The notes below the pieces were generated by a model that saw nothing but the letters and a program-made list of their open reading frames with translations, was not told where the DNA came from and searched no databases. A DNA stretch of 64,000 bases. Origin: Amycolatopsis coloradensis (GTDB taxonomy: Bacteria; Actinomycetota; Actinomycetes; Mycobacteriales; Pseudonocardiaceae). The stretch lies in NCBI RefSeq assembly GCF_037997115.1, contig NZ_CP150484.1, positions 1,565,014 through 1,629,013 of the forward strand, in the 5' to 3' direction. Made by a program: the position numbers and the translations under genes. Of the stretch, positions 57,737 through 64,000 are shown piece by piece. Numbering within the stretch: position 1 is the first letter of the stretch; each line of letters starts with the position of its first letter.

Positions 57737-59310
57737 ACGCTAACGGGATCGGTCTTCTCCTCGTCGGCGGCGGGGTGCTGGGTGTGGTGGTGTGGCTGCT
57801 GCACAAGCTCGGCCGCGCCCTGGCCACGATCGCGGAAGTCCTCGCCGCCGCTATGGTCGTCTTCATCGCCCTGTGGTCGGCCGTGAAATTGCTGGGGTGG
57901 TTGGGAAAGCAGGTATTCCAACACTGGCGGACCAGCCTCGGCGTGCTCGCTGCGGTGGCCTGGTGGCAGTGGCTCGGCTGGCCGTCGCTGGCCATCACGA
58001 CGGGTTCGGTCAGCGTGGTGCTGGTGGGGTGGCGGCTGCTCGACGTGGTGTCGTTCGACCGGTGCTGCGGCCGGTTCCTACGGGCGTGGTGGCTGCGCTG
58101 GTTCACCTACGCCCGGAAACTGTCCGGCTGGCTGCACGCCTGCGGCCTCTCTATATCCGACGGCACCGTGCCCGTCGAAGTCACGGTCAACCTCGTCGGC
58201 CGCCGTCGCAAGGCGGTTTCTCATGCTGCGGCGGGTAGTGCTGCGATGCAGGTGCCGAAGGTGCTGGGGGTGAAGTCGGGGCCATCCTGGGATGAGGTCC
58301 GCATCCAGCTCGTACCGGGACAGAAGCCGGAAGACTTCGACGATGCCGCCCGTGCGTTGGCGGTCGCTCGTAAGGTCACGCGGTGCCAGGTGCGAGAGCT
58401 GGAACCCAACGTCGTCTCGCTGGATTTCCAGCGTCGTGACCTCCTCAAGGCTTCGGTGGACTGTGCGGAGCTGCCCGACCTGGCGGCCGTCGACGGCGCG
58501 GATCTGCGGCGGGTGTTCGCCGGACGGACCGAGTACGGGAAGGACTGGCGGCTGCCGCTGACCGGTCCGGGCGCGCACATGCTCGTCGCCGGGGCCACCG
58601 GAGCCGGAAAGAACTCGGTCATGTGGTGCCCGCTTGTGTCGGCGGCGTCGGCGATCCGGGCCGGGACGGTGCGTATCTCGGGGATCGACCCGAAGGGGAT
58701 GGAACTCGCCTACGGACGCGGGATCTTCGCCCGCTACGGGGTCGCGGGGAAGGACGCGATCGAGGTCCTGGACGACCTGCTCGACGGCCTTGAGACCCGC
58801 AAGCGCGAGTTTGCCGGATTGACTCGTGAGGTTCCGATCTCCAAGGAAAACCCGTTGGAGGTGCTGGAGTTCGACGAGATCGGGGCACTGACCAAGTACA
58901 CCGACCGCAAGACCCGCGAAGCCATCGTCGAACGGGTCGCCATCCTGACCACGCAAGGTCGGGCACTGGGTTACACGGTGCGTGGCTACGTGCAGGAGCC
59001 GACGAAGGACACGGTCCCGGTTCGGGAACTGTTCCCGCGTCGAGTGTGCTTGCGTGTCACCTCGAAGACGCACGTCGGGATGGTCCTCGGTGATGGCGCC
59101 TACGAACGGGGTGCCTGGGCCAATCGCATTGAGGAATCCACGGCTGGCGTCGGCTACATCTGGGGCGAAGGCATCCGCGAACCGCTGCGGGTCCGGGCTG
59201 GCTGGGTGCCGGACGAGACGGTCAAAGCCTTGGAGAACTACGTCACCAACGGCGGCGCCCACGTGGTCGACCTTCCTGTCCGCCGTGGTGGCGAGGAGGT
59301 GGCGGCGTGA
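57733..59310 (+). CDS. traB: TraB-like FtsK/SpoIIIE DNA translocase
   Basis: Single-protein conjugative DNA pump of actinomycete elements, which moves double-stranded DNA between hyphae. The 525-residue protein has three or four N-terminal membrane helices (residues 3–110), a basic linker and an FtsK-like ATPase with Walker A AGATGAGKNS (286–295) and Walker B LEVLEFDEIGAL. The Walker A Lys is followed by Asn where FtsK has Gly/Ser or Thr. RVAILTTQGRALGYTVRGYVQEPTKD matches the FtsK/TraB core. The start overlaps the zinc-ribbon gene stop. Confidence 0.9.
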   Translation: MNANGIGLLLVGGGVLGVVVWLLHKLGRALATIAEVLAAAMVVFIALWSAVKLLGWLGKQVFQHWRTSLGVLAAVAWWQWLGWPSLAITTGSVSVVLVGWRLLDVVSFDRCCGRFLRAWWLRWFTYARKLSGWLHACGLSISDGTVPVEVTVNLVGRRRKAVSHAAAGSAAMQVPKVLGVKSGPSWDEVRIQLVPGQKPEDFDDAARALAVARKVTRCQVRELEPNVVSLDFQRRDLLKASVDCAELPDLAAVDGADLRRVFAGRTEYGKDWRLPLTGPGAHMLVAGATGAGKNSVMWCPLVSAASAIRAGTVRISGIDPKGMELAYGRGIFARYGVAGKDAIEVLDDLLDGLETRKREFAGLTREVPISKENPLEVLEFDEIGALTKYTDRKTREAIVERVAILTTQGRALGYTVRGYVQEPTKDTVPVRELFPRRVCLRVTSKTHVGMVLGDGAYERGAWANRIEESTAGVGYIWGEGIREPLRVRAGWVPDETVKALENYVTNGGAHVVDLPVRRGGEEVAA

Positions 59311-59693
59311 ACCGCGTTCTGGTGTTCCTCGATGCGATCCGCGATCACCTCGACTCCTACGCTTTTCCGCCGGTTGCGTCCGTGCGGGTCGGGTTCGGCC
59401 CGGACCCGGTGTCTGTCCAGCTCGATGCCGATGGTCTGACGGACGTGGCACGGAGCCTGGTCGTCTGGGCGGATTCCCTGGACAACGTGACCGCCTCGAT
59501 TTGGCGGGTGCCTCATGGAGGGAGCGTGCACCTGGAAGTCCAGGGCCGGACTCCCTGCGGCATCCCGGTCGCGGTCTACGGCGGTGTCCAGTTCGACGAA
59601 GCGACCTTCCCGGACCTGCCTGCGGGGATGCGGCAGGAGATGCCGGTGTTCGTGCTGCGGCAGTGGAACACGCCTGGGGAGGTGGCGGCCTGA
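59307..59693 (+). CDS. Hypothetical element protein between traB and repSA
   Basis: A 128-residue protein, GTG 59307 overlapping the traB stop by 4 nt and with its own stop sharing a base with the repSA ATG. RVLVFLDAIRDHLDSYAFPPVASVRVGFGPDPVSVQLDADGLTDVARSLVVWADSLDNVTASIWRVPHGGSVHLEVQGRTPCGIPVAVYGG is an alpha/beta sequence without a recognised family. Genes of this size sit at this position in many AICEs. Confidence 0.75.
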   Translation: MNRVLVFLDAIRDHLDSYAFPPVASVRVGFGPDPVSVQLDADGLTDVARSLVVWADSLDNVTASIWRVPHGGSVHLEVQGRTPCGIPVAVYGGVQFDEATFPDLPAGMRQEMPVFVLRQWNTPGEVAA

Positions 59694-61315
59694 TGAGTAC
59701 GAATGAAGCCGCGGTGACCCCGCCGGCCAACTCTCGGGCCGCTCGGATGCGGGAACCCCTGGCCTCCGACGTGGTGAAAGCGACCGCTGAGAAGCACGGC
59801 GTGTGCGTTCGGCCGTTCACGATGGAGGTGGGCGACACCGACACCGGAGAACTCCGCTACGTCCCGGTTCCCTGCGGCTCGACCGTCGAATCGGTCTGCC
59901 TGCCCTGTGCCCGCAAGGCCAAGGCGCTCAGGCAAGTCCAGTGCCGCGAGGGCTGGCACATGACCGAAGAACCCGACTTCACCGCAGAGCCACCGTCCCA
60001 GATGCAGACGGAGCTGCTGGCGTTCCGGGCCGACCTCGTCGCCGCCTATCGGCAAGAGACGGACCAGGCCGAAGCGGAGGAGCTGCGGGAGGAGATCCAA
60101 GGAGTCGACGACGAACTTCGGCAACTCGGCATGCGGGGCCGTCTCCCCTCGATCGACCTGCCCATGAAGAAGGCGGTGAAGCGGTCAACGAAGCGGCGAC
60201 AGGACGCGCCGAATCTGCCTCGGCGCAAGGTCGCGAAGACCACGGTCGGACGTGAGTACGCGGGGCGTTTCCGGCCGTCGATGTTCGTCACACTCACATG
60301 CGACACCTACGGCCCGGTCCGCTCCGACGGCGCACCGGTCGACCCGGCGACTTACGACTACCGGCGGGCCGCTCGGGACGCGGTCCACTTCTCCGCACTG
60401 GTGGACCGGTGGTGGCAGAACCTCCGGCGCGTGGTCGGCTGGGACGCGCAGTACTTCGCGACCGTCGAACCCCAACGGCGCGCGGCGCCCCATCTGCACG
60501 CGGCGATTCGGGGATCGGTCCCGCATGACGTGATCCGCCAGGTCACAGAAGCGACCTATCACCAGGTCTGGTGGCCCAACCATGACCAGGTCGTCTACGT
60601 CGACCGGATGCCGGTCTGGGACGGCGACACCAGAGTGTTCGTCGACCCGGACACCCGCGAACCGCTGACCGATTGGAACGACGCGATAGAGGCCGTGGAG
60701 CACCCGGCGTACGTGGTCACCTTCGGCCGTCAGGTTCACTCGAAGGGCATCCTCGGCGGCTCCGAAGAGGCTGGGCGGCACATCGGCTATCTGACCAAGT
60801 ACCTCACCAAGTCCACGGGTGAGGTGGTCGAAGCCGACACGGCGAGACAGAAGGATCACCACGACCGGTTGCACGCTGAGCTGTCGGTGACACCCTGCTC
60901 GCCTCGGTGCGCGGTGTGGTTGCTCTACGGCATCAATCCCAGGGGCGCCAACGGGAAAACGACTCCGGGGCATTGCAAGGGGCGGGCTCACCGGCGGACC
61001 ACGCTCGGCCTGCCGGGGCGTCGAGTGCTGGTGTCGCGCAAGTGGTCGGGCAAGACGCTCGTCGACCACAAGGCGGACCGGAAGGCGTTCGTCCTGCAAG
61101 CGCTGGCGGCGGTCGGGATCGAGAAACCGGCACCGGACCCGGCGCGGCTGGTCTGGCGCAAGGTCGATTCGAGCGACGCGAACGTGCCTCCTCGGGACCA
61201 CCTGGTGATGCACGCGATCTCTGAACGGATCACCTGGAAAGCCGAGTACGACAGGGCGCTACTCGCTGCGCAGAGTCCGCCGGATCTTTCGGCAACTCAG
61301 GGTGTGGCTGCTTAG
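59693..61315 (+). CDS. repSA: RepSA-type rolling-circle replication initiator
   Basis: Starts rolling-circle replication of the excised element. The 540-residue protein has an N-terminal Cys-rich segment (VESVCLPCARKAKALRQVQC), FVTLTCDTYGPV (motif I type), the HUH motif PHLHAAIRG with His267 and His269, and a YLTKYLTKS helix with two candidate nicking tyrosines (366 and 370). C-terminal CSPRCAVWLLYG. ATG 59693 shares a base with the preceding TGA. Order repSA–xis–int is that of pSAM2. Confidence 0.9.
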   Translation: MSTNEAAVTPPANSRAARMREPLASDVVKATAEKHGVCVRPFTMEVGDTDTGELRYVPVPCGSTVESVCLPCARKAKALRQVQCREGWHMTEEPDFTAEPPSQMQTELLAFRADLVAAYRQETDQAEAEELREEIQGVDDELRQLGMRGRLPSIDLPMKKAVKRSTKRRQDAPNLPRRKVAKTTVGREYAGRFRPSMFVTLTCDTYGPVRSDGAPVDPATYDYRRAARDAVHFSALVDRWWQNLRRVVGWDAQYFATVEPQRRAAPHLHAAIRGSVPHDVIRQVTEATYHQVWWPNHDQVVYVDRMPVWDGDTRVFVDPDTREPLTDWNDAIEAVEHPAYVVTFGRQVHSKGILGGSEEAGRHIGYLTKYLTKSTGEVVEADTARQKDHHDRLHAELSVTPCSPRCAVWLLYGINPRGANGKTTPGHCKGRAHRRTTLGLPGRRVLVSRKWSGKTLVDHKADRKAFVLQALAAVGIEKPAPDPARLVWRKVDSSDANVPPRDHLVMHAISERITWKAEYDRALLAAQSPPDLSATQGVAA

Positions 61316-61334
61316 GAACTGGGGGAGGGAACAC

Positions 61335-61553
61335 ATGGAAGCCAAGTATCTGACGGTCGAAGAGGCGGCTGCCTACCTGAACACTGGTGTCCGGCTCGTG
61401 CGGCGGCTGATCGCGGAACGACGCATCGCCTTCCATAAGGCGGGGGTCCATGTCCGTGTCGCTCTCGGGGATCTGGAGAGCTTCATGCAGGCAGGGCGGG
61501 TAGAGCCGATCACGCGCGCATCGGTCCGCCGTGACCTGGGAAGGGCGGCCTGA
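61335..61553 (+). CDS. xis: Excisionase (Xis), helix-turn-helix MerR/HTH_17 type
   Basis: A 72-residue winged-helix protein: YLTVEEAAAYLNTGVRLVRRLIAERRIAFHKAGVHVRVALGDLESFMQAGRVEPI. Needed with Int for excision in related elements. ATG 61335 has GGGGGAGGG upstream; the int ATG begins one base after its stop, so the two are coupled. Confidence 0.92.
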   Translation: MEAKYLTVEEAAAYLNTGVRLVRRLIAERRIAFHKAGVHVRVALGDLESFMQAGRVEPITRASVRRDLGRAA

Positions 61554-61554
61554 G

Positions 61555-62733
61555 ATGGCGAACAAGCGTGGGCATCGTGGGTTCGGGACCGTTCGGCAAC
61601 TTCCGTCCAAGCGGTGGCAGGCTCGCTATCCCGGTCCAGACGGAATCATGCGACCGGCGCCGGACACGTTCGATACGAAGCGGGCCGCCGAACGCTGGCT
61701 GTCGTTGACGGAAACGCAGGTCACACAAGGCGAGTGGATCGACCCGGAGCGGGCAAAGCGCAAGCTCGGCGACTACGCGGACCAGTGGATCACCCAACGG
61801 CCGGGGTTTCGTCCGCGTACGGTCGAGCTGTACAAATGGTTGCTGCGTAAGCACATTGCGCCGGACCTCGGCGGGGTCGAGCTGGGCAAGCTGTCCACGG
61901 CGATCATTCGGCAGTGGCGTGCTGACCGGCTGACGGTTGGTGTTTCGGAGTCTGTGACGGCCAAGTCCTATCGGCTGTTGCGGGCGATCCTGAATACAGC
62001 AGTGGAGGAGGACAAGATCCTGCCTCGCAACCCGTGTCGGGTCCGTGGGGCCGATCGCGAGAATCCGGACGAACGACCGGTGATCACCGTGGCCCAAGTG
62101 TTCGACCTGGCTAGCCGGATGCCGGAGCGCTTCCGCGCCCTGGTGCTCCTCGCTGCGTTCGGGTCGCTGCGGTGGGGCGAGGTGACCGCATTGCGTCGGT
62201 GCGACGTCGCCGAAGATGCAGGCTGGGTTCGGGTGTCGCGCGCGATGGTCGAGGTTCCCGGTCGCGGGCTTGTAGTCGGGCCGCCCAAGTCGAGGGCGGG
62301 TGTCCGGACGCTGATCATTCCGGCGGCGGTCCGGCCTGACCTTCTGCGTCACCTGGAGACGTGGGTCAAGCCTGAGCAAGACGCGCTGCTCTTCACCGGT
62401 GAGCGAGGTGGGAACGCGGTACGTCGGCCGAATTTCAGTCAGCGGACGAAGTGGGTCGAGGTCGTGGAGAAGATGGGCCTCAAGGGCCTGCACTTCCACG
62501 ACCTCCGGCACGCGGGGAACATCTGGGCGTCGAAGGCGGGCACGTCGACCAAGGACCTCATGGCGCGGATGGGGCATGACGACATGCGGGCGGCCCTCAT
62601 CTACCAGCGAGCGACGAGTGAGGCCGACGCGCAGATCGCGGACCGACTGTCCAAGCTCGTCGACCGACACCGCAAGGGCACGACTCCGGACGACGACGAA
62701 GATCAGGACGGCCAACCGGTCCCGGTCGGCTAA
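61555..62733 (+). CDS. int: Tyrosine recombinase (integrase)
   Basis: Integrates and excises the element at tRNA-Gly. The 392-residue protein has an N-terminal arm-binding domain (GFGTVRQLPSKRWQARYPGPDG), a SAM-like core-binding domain (residues 70–155) and the catalytic domain with Arg206 (SLRWGE), HDLRH (315–319, His/Arg), His341 (GHDDM) and the nucleophile Tyr350 (ALIYQRAT). The stop codon TAA is the first base triplet of the arm repeat. It lies 94 bp from the att core. Confidence 0.95.
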   Translation: MANKRGHRGFGTVRQLPSKRWQARYPGPDGIMRPAPDTFDTKRAAERWLSLTETQVTQGEWIDPERAKRKLGDYADQWITQRPGFRPRTVELYKWLLRKHIAPDLGGVELGKLSTAIIRQWRADRLTVGVSESVTAKSYRLLRAILNTAVEEDKILPRNPCRVRGADRENPDERPVITVAQVFDLASRMPERFRALVLLAAFGSLRWGEVTALRRCDVAEDAGWVRVSRAMVEVPGRGLVVGPPKSRAGVRTLIIPAAVRPDLLRHLETWVKPEQDALLFTGERGGNAVRRPNFSQRTKWVEVVEKMGLKGLHFHDLRHAGNIWASKAGTSTKDLMARMGHDDMRAALIYQRATSEADAQIADRLSKLVDRHRKGTTPDDDEDQDGQPVPVG

Positions 62734-62752
62734 TGGCACGTTAATGGCACGC
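62731..62752 (+). repeat. Right arm repeats TAATGGCACG (x2)
   Basis: TAATGGCACGT followed by TAATGGCACGC, the counterpart of 50763–50783. The int stop codon is inside the first unit. Same orientation at both ends of the element. Confidence 0.6.
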
Positions 62753-62773
62753 GAGCACCGGCGGCCAGGCAAA

Positions 62774-62822
62774 GCGAAAGCCCCAGGTCCTCAGTGGACA
62801 TCCACTGACCTGGGGCTTTCGC
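62774..62822. terminator. tRNA-Gly terminator hairpin, element-borne (right) copy
   Basis: GCGAAAGCCCCAGGT / ACCTGGGGCTTTCGC-type stem (one interruption) enclosing CAGTGGACATCCACTG. It serves the restored tRNA-Gly on the minus strand. Compared with the left copy it differs by a single base inside the hairpin. In this copy the stem is slightly better paired. Confidence 0.88.
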
Positions 62823-62826
62823 ATCT

Positions 62827-62868
62827 GAGCGGATGACGGGAATCGAACCCGCGTATTCAGCTTGGGAA
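62827..62868. repeat. attR: 42-bp repeat inside intact tRNA-Gly
   Basis: Identical to 50636–50677. It covers the 3' end through the anticodon loop of the tRNA, so insertion restores a functional tRNA with element-derived 3' sequence. Confidence 0.93.
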
Positions 62869-62898
62869 GCTGATGTTCTACCATTGAACTACATCCGC
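62828..62898 (-). tRNA. tRNA-Gly (anticodon CCC)
   Basis: On the minus strand the 71 nt fold as a cloverleaf: acceptor GCGGATG/CATCCGC, D-arm GTTC..GAAC, anticodon stem TCAGC/GCTGA with loop TTCCCAA (anticodon CCC), T-arm GCGGG-TTCGATT-CCCGT. No CCA is encoded. Decodes GGG. Only copy in the window; the 3' half was supplied by the element. Confidence 0.96.
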
Positions 62899-63009
62899 AG
62901 TGCGTGGCAAGCATACATGGTCCGGATCTCCCCTTGCCAAGACCCACCCCATCCTTGACGTCGCCCGCGAAAGTGACAACACTTGTTGTCGAACTCGGAG
63001 GTGATCCGG

Positions 63010-64000
63010 ATGGGCGAGCGGCTGCCTGATCCCGAACTGTTCCGTCAAGGCGGGTTCCGGGTCGCGTCGAGGTTGTTCATCGAGGGCGACATCAGGGGCG
63101 ACGAGCGCCAGGTGGACCGGTTGCGGCGATTCGCGCAGCGGGAGGATCCGGCGGCCGACGTGCTGGTGCCGCTGTTGCGCGAGGGTGCTCAAGGCCAGTT
63201 CGAACAGGCGCTGCGGCAAGGCATCGACAGCGTCGAGAGTCCGCCGGAGGCGCTCGAAGCCTTCTTCCGCGACGTCGAGGCGACGCCGTACTGGGTCGAT
63301 TCGGACCGGTTGGATCGCGGAGCCCGTGCGATCACGCGCGCCGGGTTGCTCGGTCTGTTCCCGCTCGGCGACGTTTCGCTGATGGGCGGCTACCTCGCGT
63401 CGCGCGCCACGAAGGCGCTCGTCGGCACCGGCGAGATCGAGTACAAGGCGGCGCGGCGCCTCGTCGAGACGGCGACGTGGTGGATCCACGTGACGACGCC
63501 CGGCGCGCTGGTGCCCGGCGGGCGCGGGTACGAGTCCGCGTTGCGGGTGCGGATCGTGCACGCGCACGTCCGCGCGGCCATGAACCGCCGCAAGGACTGG
63601 GATTACGCCGCTTGGGACAAGCCGGTCAACCAGGTCCAGACCGCGGGCACGCTCCTGCTCTTCTCGCTCGTCTACGTCTTCGGCACGCAACTACTCGGGC
63701 TCCGCTACAGCGCCCGCGAGCGCGCCGACATCCTGCACCTTTGGCGTTACGTCGGCTGGCTGATGGGCGTCGACGAGGAACTCCTGCCCGCCGGCGAGGA
63801 CGACGCCTGGCGTCTGCTGTGGCTGCTCGCCACCACCGAGTTCATCCCCGACGACGATTCCAAACGGCTCGCCGCGGCGCTCATGAAGTCCCACGCCGCG
63901 ATCGGCGAGGGCCGGGGCGCGGTCGGCAAGGTCCTTTCGCACGTTTCGGTCGCCGGGCACGGGGCGATCAGCAGGCTCCTGCTGGGCAAGACCAACGCCG
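63010..64000 (+). CDS. DUF2236 / MpaB-family oxygenase-like protein (partial)
   Basis: At least 330 residues, running off the right edge. Helical DUF2236 protein, a family including latex-clearing protein and mycophenolic-acid MpaB, some of which are haem b oxygenases. Visible: FRDVEATPYWVDSDRLDRGARAITRAG, ATWWIHVTTPGALVPGGRGYESALRVRIVHAHVRAAM (probable haem-contact His) and DDAWRLLWLLATTEF. ATG 63010 follows GGAGGT; GTG 63001 is an alternative. Substrate unknown. Confidence 0.82.
   Translation, partial: MGERLPDPELFRQGGFRVASRLFIEGDIRGDERQVDRLRRFAQREDPAADVLVPLLREGAQGQFEQALRQGIDSVESPPEALEAFFRDVEATPYWVDSDRLDRGARAITRAGLLGLFPLGDVSLMGGYLASRATKALVGTGEIEYKAARRLVETATWWIHVTTPGALVPGGRGYESALRVRIVHAHVRAAMNRRKDWDYAAWDKPVNQVQTAGTLLLFSLVYVFGTQLLGLRYSARERADILHLWRYVGWLMGVDEELLPAGEDDAWRLLWLLATTEFIPDDDSKRLAAALMKSHAAIGEGRGAVGKVLSHVSVAGHGAISRLLLGKTNA

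Larger units (their letters stand above)
50636..62868. mobile_element. AICE (pSAM2/pMEA-type integrative conjugative element) in tRNA-Gly
   Basis: About 12.2 kb bounded by 42-bp direct repeats in tRNA-Gly(CCC), with int adjacent to the right end. Contents in order: a small hypothetical, a structured noncoding region, a three-gene DUF262/HEPN/methyltransferase cargo operon, a ydcF paralogue, a GntR repressor (KorSA-like), a Pra-like activator, small genes, traB, repSA, xis and int. This is the full module set of an actinomycete integrative conjugative element: excision and integration, rolling-circle replication, FtsK-type transfer and regulation. No Pif Nudix gene and no clear spread genes are recognised. 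Confidence 0.93.

Noticed and set aside
50636-62868. Prophage instead of AICE
   Set aside because: No capsid, terminase, tail or lysis genes; FtsK-type TraB, RepSA and Pra-like proteins define an AICE.

Overview
This is a high-GC actinobacterial chromosome segment close to the replication origin. The order rsmG–parA–parB followed by cwlM–trxA–trxB matches the origin-proximal block known from mycobacteria and their relatives. The absence of mycolic-acid genes, the ESX-type PE/PPE/EspG substrate set and an actinomycete integrative element of the pSAM2/pMEA kind point to Pseudonocardiaceae, most likely Amycolatopsis. The genus is an inference from gene content, not from a database comparison.

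Layout, bases 1–50.6 kb (chromosome). 0–3 kb: chromosome partitioning genes with parS sites. 3–7 kb: a HAD phosphatase, a gene interrupted by an in-frame TGA, a D-Ala-D-Ala-ligase-like ATP-grasp protein, an aminotransferase and an acetyltransferase. 7–10 kb: cwlM, trxA and trxB, with a DnaA-box-like cluster. 10–14 kb: a three-gene branched-chain 2-oxoacid dehydrogenase operon. 14–20 kb: an M20 peptidase, a haloacetate-dehalogenase-like hydrolase and an iron-siderophore importer with an IdeR-type box. 20–23.5 kb: the transglutaminase / alpha-E / circularly permuted ATP-grasp trio. 24–26.6 kb: a glutamate-type ABC importer. 26.6–29.7 kb: an ESX (type VII) substrate and chaperone cluster. 30–50.6 kb: mixed housekeeping genes, including a beta-helix membrane protein, NHL-thioredoxin, a GroES-like protein, VanW, LRR, fadE5, a LuxR regulator, mug, vanZ, a UshA-like nucleotidase and several GNATs. 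Genes up to about 50.6 kb are compact, with many 1–4 nt start/stop overlaps. The intergenic spaces repeatedly hold long palindromes.

Bases 50,636–62,868 form a complete AICE (actinomycete integrative and conjugative element) integrated in a tRNA-Gly(CCC) gene. Its ends are 42-bp identical direct repeats lying inside the tRNA. The backbone is korSA-like GntR repressor, pra-like activator, several small proteins, traB (FtsK-like DNA pump), repSA (HUH replication initiator), xis and int. An inverted-repeat operator covers the pra promoter. The cargo at the left end is a tightly coupled three-gene operon of clearly lower GC: a DUF262 protein, an RNx3H HEPN nuclease and a DNA cytosine-C5 methyltransferase. 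This looks like a restriction-modification-like or abortive-infection defence system and is the most interesting part of the window. The element also carries a close paralogue of the ydcF-family gene that sits just outside its left end. Right of the intact tRNA a DUF2236 oxygenase-family gene runs off the window.
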